The translations under genes and the position numbers were made by a program. From NCBI GenBank assembly GCA_963719275.1, contig CAVRBT010000008.1:171948-235947 (forward strand): 64,000 nt of DNA, written 5' to 3'. The notes below the pieces were generated by a model that did not search any database, was not told the origin of the DNA, and worked only from the letters and a program-made list of their open reading frames with translations. This document shows, in pieces, positions 43,084 through 53,314 of the stretch. Origin of the DNA: AC-32 sp963719275. GTDB lineage: Bacteria > Actinomycetota > Thermoleophilia > Gaiellales > Gaiellaceae. Numbering within the stretch: position 1 is the stretch's first letter; every line of letters begins with the position of its first letter.

Positions 43084-43084
43084 C

Positions 43085-43243
43085 GTCAGCCAGGACGGAA
43101 ACGCGGCGGCGAGCCGCCTGTATGCCAAGCTCGGCTACGCAGACGCCGGAGCCGAGCCGGTTCGCGTGCTCGGGCAGGTCATGCTCCGCAGCGGTCCGCT
43201 CGAGGTGGACGACACGCTCGTCTACCCGTCAAGGAGCTCTGAG
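43085..43243 (+). pseudogene. GNAT acetyltransferase C-terminal fragment
   Basis: GNAAASRLYAKLGYADAGAE, PVRVLGQVMLRSGPLEVDDT and LVY are a GNAT C-terminus; a one-base shift near the end would restore VKEL and a stop. No N-terminal half is present. It adds to the gene fragments in the 39-43 kb stretch. Confidence 0.6.
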
Positions 43244-43373
43244 GCGCGGGCCAAAGGCCACCGGTCGGTTCCGTCCGATGCCCGATCTAGATTCAGCGGT
43301 CCGCTCGAGCCGCGCAGGCACGCCGACCCGGGCGCAGTCAATACCATTCAGGAACAGCGCAGGAGGTCGGGAA

Positions 43374-46134
43374 ATGGCGTCAGCAAGGCAGTTGGAGACC
43401 GTCGAAATCGCGGACGAGCAGCTCGAGAACACGGTCGTGCAAGAGTCGGCCGGCCTCGGCGTGCGCCGCTTCTTCACGATCCCCGGCCGAGACCCGTTCG
43501 ACGAGATCGAGTGGGAGACCCGCGACGCGCTGATCCCCGGCAAGGACGGCCCGGTCTTCGAGCAGAAGGACGTCGAGTTCCCGAAGTTCTGGTCGCAGAC
43601 GGCGACGAACATCGTCGCGCAGAAGTACTTCCGCGGCCGCATGTCCTCGCCCGAGCGCGAGCGCAGCGTCAAGCAGATGATCGGCCGCGTCGTCGAGACG
43701 ATCACCGCCTGGGGCCGCGAGGGCAACTACTTCGCCGACGAGGAAGAGGCCGAAACCTTCGAGGCCGAGCTCAAGGCGCTGCTGGTCAACCAGTACGTCG
43801 CCTTCAACTCGCCGGTCTGGTTCAACGTCGGCTTCGAGGAGAAGCCGCAGTGCAGCGCCTGCTTCATCCTCTCGATCGACGACTCGATGGAGTCGATCCT
43901 GGACTGGATCCGCCGCGAGGGAGTCATCTTCCGCGGCGGCTCGGGCTCGGGCGTCAACCTCTCGAAGCTGCGCTCCTCGAAGGAGCAGCTCTCCAAGGGC
44001 GGCTACGCCTCCGGCCCGGTCTCGTTCATGCGGGGCGCCGACGCAAGCGCCGGGACGATCAAGTCCGGCGGCAAGACGCGGCGCGCGGCGAAGATGGTCG
44101 TGCTCGACGTCGACCACCCCGACGTCGAGGAGTTCATCTGGTGCAAGGCCAAGGAAGAGGAGAAGGCGCGCGTCCTCGAGGCCAACGGGTACGACATGTC
44201 CCTCGACTCGGGCGACTGGGCCTCGATCCAGTATCAGAACGCCAACAACTCGGTCCGCGTCACCGACGGCTTCATGGAGGCCGCCGACGCCGACGCCGAC
44301 TGGAACTTGACCGCCCGCACCGACGGCGCGGTCGTCGACACGGTCAAGGCGAAGGAGCTGCTGCGCCAGATCGCCGAGGCGTCCTGGAAGTCGGCCGACC
44401 CGGGCGTGCAGTACGACACGACGATCAACAAGTGGCACACGCTCCCGAACACTGGCCGCATCAACGCGTCCAACCCGTGTTCGGAGTACATGTCGATCGA
44501 CGACTCCGCCTGCAACCTCGCCTCGCTGAACCTGCTCAAGTTCCGCCGCGAGGACGGCGAGCTCGACGTCGAGGCCTTCGAGCACGCGGTCGACGTCACC
44601 TTCCTCGCGCAGGAGATCCTCGTCGGCTACTCGTCGTACCCGACGCCCGAGATCGAGCGCAACGCGAAGGCCTACCGCCAGCTCGGGCTCGGCTACGCGA
44701 ACCTCGGCGCGCTGCTGATGGCGCGCGGGCTCCCGTACGACTCCGACGAGGGCCGCGCCTACGCAGCTGCGATCACGGCGCTGATGACCGGCCGCGCCTA
44801 CCGCAAGTCGGCGGAGATCGCCGCGCGGATGGGCCCGTTCGCCGGCTACCGGCCGAACGCCGGCGCGATGATCGGCGTGATGTCGATGCACCGCGCGGCG
44901 GTGGGCAACATCGAGCACTCCGAGTCGGTACCTCGCGACCTGCTCGGCGCGTGCCGCAAGGCGTGGGACGAGGCGCTGAACCTCGGCGAGGTGCACGGCT
45001 ACCGCAACGCGCAGGCGACCGTGCTCGCGCCCACCGGGACGATCAGCTTCATGATGGATTGCGACACCACCGGGGTCGAGCCCGACTTCTCGCTCGTCAA
45101 GTCGAAGAAGCTCGTCGGCGGCGGCGAGATCACGATCCCGAACAAGACCGTGCCGATGGCCCTCGAGAAGCTCGGGTACGCGCCGCGCGAGATCGAGGAG
45201 GTCGTCGCCTTCGTCGACGAGCGCAACGCCGTCGTCGGCGCGCCGTACGTGAAGGCCGAGCACTACCCGGTCTTCGACTGCGCGATCGGCGAGCGGGCGA
45301 TCCACTACACCGGCCACGTGAAAATGATGGGCGCGGTGCAGCCGTTCATCTCGGGCGCGATCTCGAAGACGGTCAACCTGCCCGAGACGGTCACGGTGGA
45401 CGAGGTGTCGGGCCTGCTGCTCGACTCGTGGAAGCTCGGCGTGAAGGCGATCGCGATCTACCGCGACAACTGCAAGGTCGCGCAGCCGCTGTCGGGCCGG
45501 AAGGACGGCGAGGCGGACGCGCAGCTCGAGGCGGCGCCGCCCGTCGCGCTGACGCAGCGCCGCCGGCTACCGGAGGACCGCGTCGAGGTCGGCCGCAAGT
45601 TCCGCGTCGGCGACTACGAGGGCTACATCCACGTCGGCCTCTACGAGGACGGCTCGCCCGGCGACATCTTCGTCGACATCGCCAAGGACGGGACGACGAT
45701 GTCCGGCCTGATGAACTCGCTCTGCATCGCGGTCTCGATGGGCCTGCAGTACGGCGTCCCGCCGGAGGTCTACGTCTCGAAACTGACCCACATGCGCTTC
45801 GAGCCGAGCGGGATGACGAACGACGCCGACATCCGCGTCGCGAAGTCGATCGTCGACTACATCTTCCGCTGGTTCGGCAAGAAGTTTCTGACCACGGAGC
45901 AGCAGGAAGCGGCCGGGATCCTCTCGCCCGAGGTGAAGGCGCGGCTCGCCTCGCAGTACAGCGGCGAGAGCTCGCCTGCGGCCGAGCCCGCGGAGGCCGG
46001 CGTCGCCAGGCCAGACGGCCCTCTTCAACGCGTGGGAGGACGCCGTGGAGTGCGCGAAGTGCGGCGGCCGCATGGTCAGGACCGGCAGCTGCTACACGTG
46101 CCGCGACTGCGGGACTAACACGGGCTGCAGCTGA
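43374..46134 (+). CDS. nrdJ: Cobalamin-dependent ribonucleotide reductase, C-terminus frameshifted
   Basis: ATG 43374 has AGGAGGTCGGG upstream. The product (>870 aa) reduces ribonucleotides with adenosylcobalamin. Visible features are AFNSPVWFNVGFEEKPQCSA, GGSGSGVNLSKLRSSKE, NPCSEYMSIDDSACNLASLN (active-site Cys/Glu), TVLAPTGTISFMMDCDTTGV and PSGMTNDADIRVAKSIVDYI. At 46008 an extra A shifts the frame. The correct frame continues QTALFNAWEDAVECAKCGGR and SCYTCRDCGTNTGCS to TGA 46132-46134. As read, the ORF ends at 46118 and lacks the Cys shuttle and zinc ribbon. Confidence 0.9.
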
Positions 46135-46408
46135 GCAGTGGCGGCGATCATCTCGATGCCCGCTTGATGCGCACGGCATGTCCGCGCGATGCGCATTCGC
46201 GTGCCCCGGCGGCGCGGGGCCGCGCCAACAGCCTCGCGCGTTAGGCGGGATCCCGCGCTAGTACGCCGACCGAGGTCATCAGCCGTCAGCTAGCAGGGTG
46301 GTGCCGAGACGTCAGTCCTGCGCGATGAGTCGGAGTCAAAGGAGCAGCGGATTATGAGATCGAGGCTCGGTCCTTGGGCTGAATCGCGATGAACGGGGAG
46401 AGTGCGCC

Positions 46409-46774
46409 GTGGCCGACAAGACCCGCATCGAGTGGACGGAGGCGACGTGGAACCCCGTCACGGGCTGCACGAAGGTTTCACCCGGCTGCGCGCCTGCTAC
46501 GCGGAGACACTCTCGCTGCGCTTCCGCTGGAGCGCGAAGTCGTGGCGGCCCCAGCATTCGCGCGAGAAGGTCGTGCTCCGCGAGCAGCGCCTCGATCAGC
46601 CTCTGGAACGACGAGCCCAGTCGAACGCAGGAAGAGGTCATCGACGTGCTCTCGGCTGCCGCAGAGCGCTGCATGCACTGGCCGCGCACTGCCCTCTCCA
46701 ACTCGGCTAGACCGGCGCGCAAGGTTCACATCCGGTTGGAAGGACTAACCGGCCGCCGCGCGTCTCGTGGTTAG
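46409..46774 (+). pseudogene. DUF5131 (phage Gp37/Gp68-like) remnant
   Basis: MADKTRIEWTEATWNPVTGC followed by TKVSPGCA is the typical start of DUF5131 proteins. CYAETLSLRFRWS then continues in another frame (from ~46494), and EVIDVLSAAAERCMHW in the first. Intact relatives are ~250 aa. Several indels and deletions make this a decayed phage-type gene. Confidence 0.65.
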
Positions 46775-46818
46775 TGAGAGAGATACCTTCTACAGCGCCT
46801 TCGTACTGGGAGCAAGAC

Positions 46819-49800
46819 GTGACGATCTGCCCGAGCTGTGGACAGCAGAATCCCGCTGCCGCGCGTTTCTGCCTGGCCTGCGGAACCCGCCTGGCGGACG
46901 AAGAAGAGACCCGGCGCGAGGTACGAAAGATGGTGACGGTCGTCTTCTCCGACGTCGCGAGCTCCACCGCACTGGGCGAGCGCCTCGACCCGGAATCGCT
47001 TCGCCGCGCCATGGGACGCTATTTCGACGAGATGAGCGCCGTGATCGAGCGGCACGGCGGCACGGTGGAGAAGTTCATCGGCGACGCGATCATGGCCGTG
47101 TTCGGCATTCCGACTGTGCACGAAGACGATGCGCTTCGCGCGGTCGCGGCAACCGTCGAGATGCGAGAGGAGCTCGAGCGCCTGAACCACGAGCTCGAGC
47201 GCGGCCTTGGGGTCCGGCTCGAGGTCCGCCTCGGCGCCAACACCGGCGAGGTCGTCGCGGGCGACCCCGCAGCCCGTCAGAGGCTCGTGACCGGCGACGC
47301 CGTTAACGTCGCCAAGCGGCTCGAGCAGGCGGCGGGCTCGGGCGAGATCCTGATCGGCCGCGAGACGCAGCGCCTCGTGCGGGACGCCGTTCGTGTCGAG
47401 GAGGTAGGCGCGCTCGAGATCAAAGGCAAGCAACAGCCGGTCCGTGCGTTCCGGGTGCTCAAGATCATCTCAGGAGCTCCGGGGCACGTGCGACGGCTGG
47501 ACTCGCCGATGATCGGCCGCGAGGACGAGCGCACCCTGCTCGAGCGCGCCTTCGAGCGCTCGGTCCGTAAATCGTCGTGCCACCTCTTCACGGTCCTCGG
47601 AGCGGCCGGCGTCGGCAAGTCGCGGCTCGTCTCGGAGGTTGCCGCGAATCTCGCCGAGCGAGCGACGGTCGTCTCGGGCCGTTGCCTCCCCTACGGCGAA
47701 GGGATCACCTTCTGGCCGATCGGCGAGGTTGTCAGACAGTTGGTGGACGTGCAAGTCGTTCACGACATCGAGCGGCTTGTCGCAGACGATCCCGACGCGA
47801 AGCTGATCGCGCACCGAGTCGGGGGCGCCATCGGCCTGGCGGACGGCGTCGGCAGCGCGGAAGAGACGTTCTGGGCCGTTCGCAAACTGCTCGAGCGGCA
47901 CGCTCGGATGCGCCCGCTGGTTGTCGTCTTCGACGACGTGCACTGGGCGGAACCCACCTTCCTCGACCTTGTCGAGCACGTCGCCGAATGGTCGCGGGAC
48001 GCTCCGATGCTGCTCGTCGCGGTCGGCCGGCCCGAGCTCCTCGACCACCGCTCGGACTGGAGCGGCGGCAAGCTGAACGCGACGAGCATCCTGCTCGAGC
48101 CGCTCACCGACGCCGAGTCGGACCGACTCATCGAGAACCTGCTCGGCCATGCGTCCCTGGCCGAGGAGCCCCGCTCGCGGATCAGAGAGGCGGCCGAAGG
48201 CAATCCGCTCTTCGTCGAGGAGATGCTCTCGATGCTCATCGACGACGGGGTGCTCCGCCGGGAAGACGGGCGGTGGAACTCGACCGCCGACCTCGCCATG
48301 ATCTCGATGCCGTCCACGATTCAGGCGCTTCTCGCGGCGAGGCTCGACCGCCTCGAGCACGACGAGCGGGCGATCATCGAGCTGGCGGCCGTGGAGGGGA
48401 AGGTCTTTCACGTCGGCGCGGTGAGCGAGCTCGCGCCTGATCGCCTTCGTGGCGCCGTAGACCCGCACCTGATGACGCTCGTCCGGAAGGAGCTCATCCG
48501 CCCGACCCGACCCGAGGTTCCCGGTGAGCAGGCGTTCGTATTCCGACACCTCCTCCTCCGCGACGTCGCTTACGAGGCGCTTCCCAAGCAGGTCCGTGCC
48601 GAGCTCCACGAGCGGTATGCGGACTGGCTTGCCCGCGCCGCCCGCGAGCGCGCACCGGAATACGAGGAGATCCTCGGCTATCACCTCGAGCAGGCTCACC
48701 GCTCACGCGCCGAGCTCGGTCCGCTGGACGAGCACGCCCAAGGCGTCGGTCGCCGTGCGGCGGAGTGCCTCGCAGTGGCCGGTCGACGCGCGCTCGCGCG
48801 TGGCGATGCTCACGCGGCGACGAATCTGCTCGAGCGCGCCCTTGCTCTTGTGACGCCCACCGACCCGTTTGGCCTCGAGCTTGCGCGCGACGTGACGGAT
48901 GCGCTCATCCTCGCAGGGAACTTCGAGCGAGCAGACCAGGTGACGACGGCGGCGATCGAAGCCGCAGGAGATTCGCGCCACGGCCTCGTCGCCTCGCTCA
49001 TGCGCGCCGACATCCGTACGTTTACCGAACCCGAAGGCAGCCTCGGGCGCCTACGAGACGTCGCCGAGCACGCGTTGCCCGAGCTGGAGAAGGCGCGTGA
49101 CGACAACGGCCTCGCGCGGGCATGGGCGGCAATCGGCTGGACGCATCACATCGCGATGCGCTTCGAAGCTGCGATCGACGCCTTCGAACGCGCGTTCACG
49201 CACGCGCGGCGCGCCGGTGACGAGCGGCAGGCCAATCAGGCGCTGATCCAGGTCGGGATCGACCTCATCTACGGAGCGACGCCGGCCGAAGACGCGATCA
49301 AACGCTGCAACGCAGTCCTCGAGGACGCGTCAATCTCGCGTTGGGGCGAGATGGGCTTCATGGACGCGCTTGCCGTTCACGAGGCGATGCTCGGCCACTT
49401 CGACGCGGCGCGCGAACTGGTCGAGCGCGTCCGTGTAATGACCGAGGATCTCGGACTGGCGCGAGGGCTCCCGTTCATCCTCCGGGCCGAGCACGCTTGG
49501 ATCGTCGAGACGCTGGCCGGTGACGCCGCAGCAGCCGAAGACGAGATTCGCGCCGCCTACGAGGTGCTCGAACGCTGGAAGATGGGCGAGAAAGGCCTGC
49601 TGTCGACCCAGGCGGCGCGGCTCGCGCAGTCACTCTACGCCCAACAGCGGTACGAGGAGGCCGAGCACCAAACGAGGATCAGCGAGCAGGCGGGCGCGAG
49701 CGACGACATGATGACGCAGCTGCTCTGGCGGCAGGTGCGCGCGAAGGCGCTCGCTCGGCGCGGCGAAGACGGTGCGGCTGAAGATCTCGCCCGCGAGGCC

Positions 49801-50019
49801 GTCGCCCTCGCGCAACCGACGGATGCCCTCGACATGAGGGCAGACGCACTCGTCGACCTCGCGGAGGTCTTGCGTCTCGTCGGTCGCAACGACGAACCGA
49901 AGGGCATCCTGGAGGACGCCCTTCGGCTTTACGAGCAGAAAGGGAACGTCGTGTCGGCCGCTCGGGCACGTGACGTTCTCGCAAACGCCGTTCAAACATG
50001 GCAAACTCCGCCGCCGTGA
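46819..50019 (+). CDS. Adenylate/guanylate cyclase-AAA ATPase-TPR signalling protein (paralog)
   Basis: GTG 46819 is chosen because it begins right before the zinc ribbon (TICPSCGQQNPAAARFCLAC), as in the paralog at 35890. The 1066-aa protein has a cyclase domain (VTVVFSDVASSTALGERLDP, EKFIGDAIMAVFGIPTVHED), AAA_16 ATPase (VLGAAGVGKSRLVSEVAANL, VVVFDDVHWAEPTFLDLVEH) and a long TPR region. The metal-binding Asp residues of class III cyclases seem present in both copies. Substrate and effector are unknown. Confidence 0.85.
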   Translation: MTICPSCGQQNPAAARFCLACGTRLADEEETRREVRKMVTVVFSDVASSTALGERLDPESLRRAMGRYFDEMSAVIERHGGTVEKFIGDAIMAVFGIPTVHEDDALRAVAATVEMREELERLNHELERGLGVRLEVRLGANTGEVVAGDPAARQRLVTGDAVNVAKRLEQAAGSGEILIGRETQRLVRDAVRVEEVGALEIKGKQQPVRAFRVLKIISGAPGHVRRLDSPMIGREDERTLLERAFERSVRKSSCHLFTVLGAAGVGKSRLVSEVAANLAERATVVSGRCLPYGEGITFWPIGEVVRQLVDVQVVHDIERLVADDPDAKLIAHRVGGAIGLADGVGSAEETFWAVRKLLERHARMRPLVVVFDDVHWAEPTFLDLVEHVAEWSRDAPMLLVAVGRPELLDHRSDWSGGKLNATSILLEPLTDAESDRLIENLLGHASLAEEPRSRIREAAEGNPLFVEEMLSMLIDDGVLRREDGRWNSTADLAMISMPSTIQALLAARLDRLEHDERAIIELAAVEGKVFHVGAVSELAPDRLRGAVDPHLMTLVRKELIRPTRPEVPGEQAFVFRHLLLRDVAYEALPKQVRAELHERYADWLARAARERAPEYEEILGYHLEQAHRSRAELGPLDEHAQGVGRRAAECLAVAGRRALARGDAHAATNLLERALALVTPTDPFGLELARDVTDALILAGNFERADQVTTAAIEAAGDSRHGLVASLMRADIRTFTEPEGSLGRLRDVAEHALPELEKARDDNGLARAWAAIGWTHHIAMRFEAAIDAFERAFTHARRAGDERQANQALIQVGIDLIYGATPAEDAIKRCNAVLEDASISRWGEMGFMDALAVHEAMLGHFDAARELVERVRVMTEDLGLARGLPFILRAEHAWIVETLAGDAAAAEDEIRAAYEVLERWKMGEKGLLSTQAARLAQSLYAQQRYEEAEHQTRISEQAGASDDMMTQLLWRQVRAKALARRGEDGAAEDLAREAVALAQPTDALDMRADALVDLAEVLRLVGRNDEPKGILEDALRLYEQKGNVVSAARARDVLANAVQTWQTPPP

Positions 50020-50411
50020 AACGAATAGCTGTACTCGTCACGATGCTGGGCGCGCTCGTGCTGGTCGGAAACGGTCTCCCGTTTGCGGGAAGGACCGACC
50101 CCACGGCCAAGGTCAGCAAGAACGGCCACGTAGTTCGGGCAACCGGCACGCTCACCTGCGCCGTTGGAGAGCGGCTCTTCCTCCGCCTGACGGTTACGCA
50201 GCCTCAGACTGCCGCGTATGCGGAGGGGCGCACGCGAGCGCGGTGCACGGGAGCGGAGCTAGTGTGGCAGGTGCGGGCACTCGGCCGGCTCCGGACGCGA
50301 TTCGCCCAAGGAACCGCGCAGGCGTGCGCGCTCGGCATCACGCGACTTAACGGTCATCCGACCGACGCGCACCAATGGTGCGTCGACGTCACCCTCGGTC
50401 CGGCGAGCTAG
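49998..50411 (+). CDS. Small exported protein with paired cysteines
   Basis: The 137-aa product has a signal peptide (AVLVTMLGALVLVGNGLPFA) and a beta-rich part with cysteines in GTLTCAVGERLFLRLTVTQP, TRARCTGAELVWQVRALG, QACALGITR and HQWCVDVTLG, suggesting two disulfides. It overlaps the cyclase gene by 22 bases. Function unknown. Confidence 0.55.
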   Translation: MANSAAVKRIAVLVTMLGALVLVGNGLPFAGRTDPTAKVSKNGHVVRATGTLTCAVGERLFLRLTVTQPQTAAYAEGRTRARCTGAELVWQVRALGRLRTRFAQGTAQACALGITRLNGHPTDAHQWCVDVTLGPAS

Positions 50412-50514
50412 ACCGGCTCATTCGTCATAGCCCGTCGGCGGGGATCTTCCGGTCACCAGATCTGGCTGTCCGCGCGACGGCGAAATCGATGGGGCCGCCT
50501 GGATCTGGCAGACA

Positions 50515-50692
50515 GCGAGAAGTACTGCCACAACGGGGGCATGGCCTTCGCCCACCATCACGGCGGCGGCTTGCCTGGGGGTCCACGATGGCGATCGTGG
50601 CCCCTTCCGGCGGTCTCCTAAAACACCCGGTTTGCAGGGGACATACCACAGGGTCCGGGGGTCCGTGCCCTTTGGGGGCAGCGATGGACTCG
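50515..50692. repeat. Dispersed structured repeat, copy A
   Basis: It runs from GCGAGAAGTACTGCCACAAC to GTGCCCTTTGGGGGCAGCGA. It contains a hairpin CCACGAT-GGCG-ATCGTGG (50583-50600) and a TGCCC...GGGCA stem. Four other copies lie at 55071, 56203, 59586 and 63277. No protein frame is shared by all copies. Confidence 0.8.
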
Positions 50693-51001
50693 TCTGGCTT
50701 TGCACGCTGCTGCCGTTCTCCTCAACCTGGTCGGCGGGGGAGTTGTTGGCGGCTCAGGCGTCCTCGACGACCAGCACCGGGGGCTGGTCTGCGTCGTCGT
50801 CACGAAAACCGACAACGCGCGGCGACCCTACGTCCAAGAGCGATCGTGTCGCCGGCCTTCCAGTTGGGGACGGCACTCGCCAGCGTCGGCGGATCAGCCG
50901 GCACGCCCTCGGTGGTCTCGAGCCTGAACAGAAACCCTGCCATCCGGTCCTCCTATCCGCCTGGGGCCGAACGGCGAAACGAGCGTATCGCAGATGCGCT
51001 G
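50693..51001. other. Intergenic stretch after repeat copy A
   Basis: No convincing coding frame or promoter was seen. Short frames here have no ribosome-binding site and do not resemble known proteins. Confidence 0.4.
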
Positions 51002-51175
51002 CTAGTTGCTAGTCCGGCGCGCGAGCCACCCGACGAGCGCACCGAGCACTAATCCGACCTCGGGGGCGAAGGGGACGTCGGTGGTCGCGCTCACAAGAAT
51101 GCCGAGTGCCAGCCCGAGCACCGCGCCGACCACCAGAAAGAACCACGCTCTCCGAGCGCCTCTTCTAGGCTTCAT
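51002..51175 (-). CDS. Small two-span membrane protein
   Basis: ATG 51175 gives 57 aa: a basic start (KPRRGARRAWFFLVVGAVLG), a glycine-zipper-like span (LALGILVSATTDV) and a second span (LVLGALVGWLARR). Its role is unknown. Confidence 0.5.
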   Translation of the reverse strand: MKPRRGARRAWFFLVVGAVLGLALGILVSATTDVPFAPEVGLVLGALVGWLARRTSN

Positions 51176-51220
51176 CCTCGCCGCCAATAGAAGCCGCCCC
51201 AACCCAGCAGCGTCGACGTC

Positions 51221-51631
51221 TCACCGTCGCTGGCTCGTAGGGCTGTCGGTCGCGAATCGGCTGAAGCCCGAATGTAGTTCATGCACGACGATAGGCGCGT
51301 TCCCCAGCAACTGCGCCTTGCTGCGCATCTGCTTGAGCGCGGCTTCACCCGGCCTGCCGTAGACGTCGACCCTCACGAGCGTTAGCAGTTCGGCGAACCT
51401 ACGGAAGACGGGGCCGGCCACCGTCAGGTGGCGCTCCAGCGACCGCGGGCAAGGGTGGATCTGGGCGACCGTCATCTGCGTGCCGGCCTCGTCGAAGTAA
51501 ATGTTGTACGCGACCGGCTCGGCCTCGTTCGCCTCGACAAACGCGACCAGATCTTCGACCCCCGCTCTTACCTCCTCGAGCGTCCCCTCGCGGATCTCGG
51601 AGCTGTCGACAACGAGGATCGGGCTCGACAT
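51221..51631 (-). CDS. Hypothetical protein, dimeric alpha/beta-barrel-like
   Basis: The 136-aa protein (SSPILVVDSSEIREGTLEEV, YNIYFDEAGTQMTVAQIHPC, HLTVAGPVFRRFAELLTLVR) has the alternating beta/helix pattern of antibiotic-biosynthesis-monooxygenase-like folds. The assignment is tentative. Confidence 0.55.
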   Translation of the reverse strand: MSSPILVVDSSEIREGTLEEVRAGVEDLVAFVEANEAEPVAYNIYFDEAGTQMTVAQIHPCPRSLERHLTVAGPVFRRFAELLTLVRVDVYGRPGEAALKQMRSKAQLLGNAPIVVHELHSGFSRFATDSPTSQRR

Positions 51632-51956
51632 CGGCCTAGAGAACTTTCACGCCCGGCGCCAGAGCTTCGGTTCCGTTTCTTGCAACGCGACCCCTCCTCC
51701 TTCGGTAGCGCGGCCCATCATCGTGGCCTGCGAGGGAGGGCGTCAAGGCGAACGGCTGGCACCAGCCTGAACGACTTACGGAATCCAAGGCCATCGCGCC
51801 CGACGGTCCGGCTCAACCACGTCGGCGGTGAGGCCGAAACCGTGTAGCTAAGCCACTTCGCGTCACTCCCCTACAACCCCGCCACTCCCCGTCCAAGCCT
51901 CCGGGGCGTTGCGGATAGGGGCTTAAACGTGCCTGGTTAGGCGCTTTCGGTGCCGA
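51632..51956. other. Intergenic stretch
   Basis: Nothing convincing was found. A G/C-poor patch at 51850-51910 could hold the promoter of a neighbouring gene. Confidence 0.35.
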
Positions 51957-52199
51957 TCAGCGCCCAGACCTGTGCAAGATCTCGTCCCTCTGTGTGGGCG
52001 CGAGGCTGTCGAGCGTCAAGATCGCCATGCAGCGAATGCACGTGTCCCAGCCCGCAGCGATAAGCCTGTCGGCGTCCGTGCCTCCACCCATGAGCGCGAG
52101 AACTCCCTTCAGCTGCTCGATGTTGCCGATAGGCCGAACCCGAAAGCCATAGCTCTCGCCCGACTCGATGCTCTCTCCGCAGTGAGCACTTTCAGCCAT
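51957..52199 (-). CDS. Small CxxC protein, function unknown
   Basis: ATG 52199 follows a GGAGAGGAGA purine run. The 80-aa product (FRVRPIGNIEQLKGVLALMG, GWDTCIRCMAILTLDSLAPT) has one CxxC and a Cys near the N-terminus (AHCGES). It may bind zinc. No family was recognised. Confidence 0.5.
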   Translation of the reverse strand: MAESAHCGESIESGESYGFRVRPIGNIEQLKGVLALMGGGTDADRLIAAGWDTCIRCMAILTLDSLAPTQRDEILHRSGR

Positions 52200-52217
52200 G
52201 TACGTCTCCTCTCCCGT

Positions 52218-52325
52218 CTAACTTCGCGTCGAACTCGTCAAGGAGTCCGCGCAGATGATCCTCGCTGTCGAGGTCGTGTCAATCTGCGCCACGCTCGTCC
52301 CCATGATTCGGGCGAAGCGAAGACG
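52218..52325 (-). pseudogene. Tyrosine recombinase C-terminal remnant 1
   Basis: RFARIMGTSVAQIDTT is an integrase C-terminus. In a shifted frame DSEDHLRGLLDEFDAKL follows, with the YGHLVP segment and its catalytic Tyr deleted. It matches the better-preserved remnant at 52624. Confidence 0.6.
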
Positions 52326-52573
52326 CCTGGCCCGACTTAAGAACGGGCCGGACGGCTTATTGGAAGGCGCCTCGCTGAGCGATACCGTGACAGCCGTCTG
52401 AGAGAACCCAGTCTGCGGCATATGGAGCCGGAGCACCTCATCTCTCCCCCCTGTGAGGGGCACGTTCCTCAGCCGCAGGAGGAACGGACGCCACGCTCCG
52501 GCTCCACCTAAGTACAGCCTCGGGCACGGATTAACCCGCGCTGCCGGCGGGTGTGTGTATACATGGGGGGTTC

Positions 52574-52623
52574 GGAGCCGAGCGGAGGTTAGGGGAGAGG
52601 ACTCGCTGTGGTCGCTCGGCTCC
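52574..52623. terminator. Hairpin directly after integrase remnant 2
   Basis: GGAGCCGAGCG (52574-52584) pairs with CGCTCGGCTCC (52613-52623), an 11-bp perfect stem ending at the stop codon of the integrase remnant on the minus strand. It is likely a terminator; an att-site role is also possible. Confidence 0.5.
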
Positions 52624-52790
52624 CTAGCCGTTACTCGCCGCGACGTCGTGGTAGTCGAGCAGCCCGCGCAGGTACTCGTCGGAATCAGGGACGAGATGGC
52701 CGTAGGTCGCGTCGATCTGCGCGACTGACGTTCCCATCACTCGGCTGAGGGCGAAGACTGCATCCCAATCGCTCAGGCCACGGCACGCTC
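52624..52790 (-). pseudogene. Tyrosine recombinase C-terminal remnant 2
   Basis: VFALSRVMGTSVAQIDATYG followed by HLVPDSDEYLRGLLDYHD is the C-terminal box of a tyrosine integrase, including the nucleophile Tyr. Upstream sequence in the frame does not resemble an integrase, so the catalytic Arg/His part is lost. Confidence 0.65.
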
Positions 52791-52890
52791 TCCCCTGTTT
52801 GGAGCCCTGTGCTCTGAACCTGACAACACGCTCAGGGTTCGCTCTCTCCCGCACGTCCACGTCGCCGTTCACCTTCCCCATCGGATCGGG

Positions 52891-53314
52891 CAGTCCAGGC
52901 CCCAGCGCTCGCGCCGAGCGTTGCTGCCGAATGGCGGTGTACGTCGAGCGAGTCGGAGCGCCCTCGAGGCCGTCTGACCGTGGTCAGCTCCACGGGCGCC
53001 AGGATCGGCCCCACCCTGCGGAGCGCCTGAAGCCCCGGAGGTAACCCCAGACCCTAATTAGCAGCGGAAACGCCGCAGGGCACCGTCAGCGGCATCCTTT
53101 AAGGCACCGAGATCACGAGCTCCTGCCTTCGCAGCGGGCACGGACTTGGACTCTGAAGGGGCCAGCGGATCGCCTCTCTCAGCAGCCATTGCCTGTTCCG
53201 GCGGGGCGCGACGCTTGGCGCGATCGTGTGCCTCCACGTGGGCATGGCTTCGCGGACTAATCCGCGGCGGGCTCCCTGGCGTGGTACCGCGCGAATGTGG
53301 CCGTGAGCTCGTGC
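52891..53314. other. Intergenic stretch
   Basis: No supported gene was found. Frames in this GC-rich stretch lack ribosome-binding sites and recognisable motifs. Confidence 0.35.

Noticed and set aside
43084..43373. Cobalamin riboswitch before nrdJ
   Set aside because: No B12-box-like sequence was seen; the stretch is a GNAT gene fragment plus a normal ribosome-binding site.
43166..46261. 1031-codon plus frame overlapping nrdJ
   Set aside because: It is an Arg/Ala-rich shadow of nrdJ in another frame with no motif.
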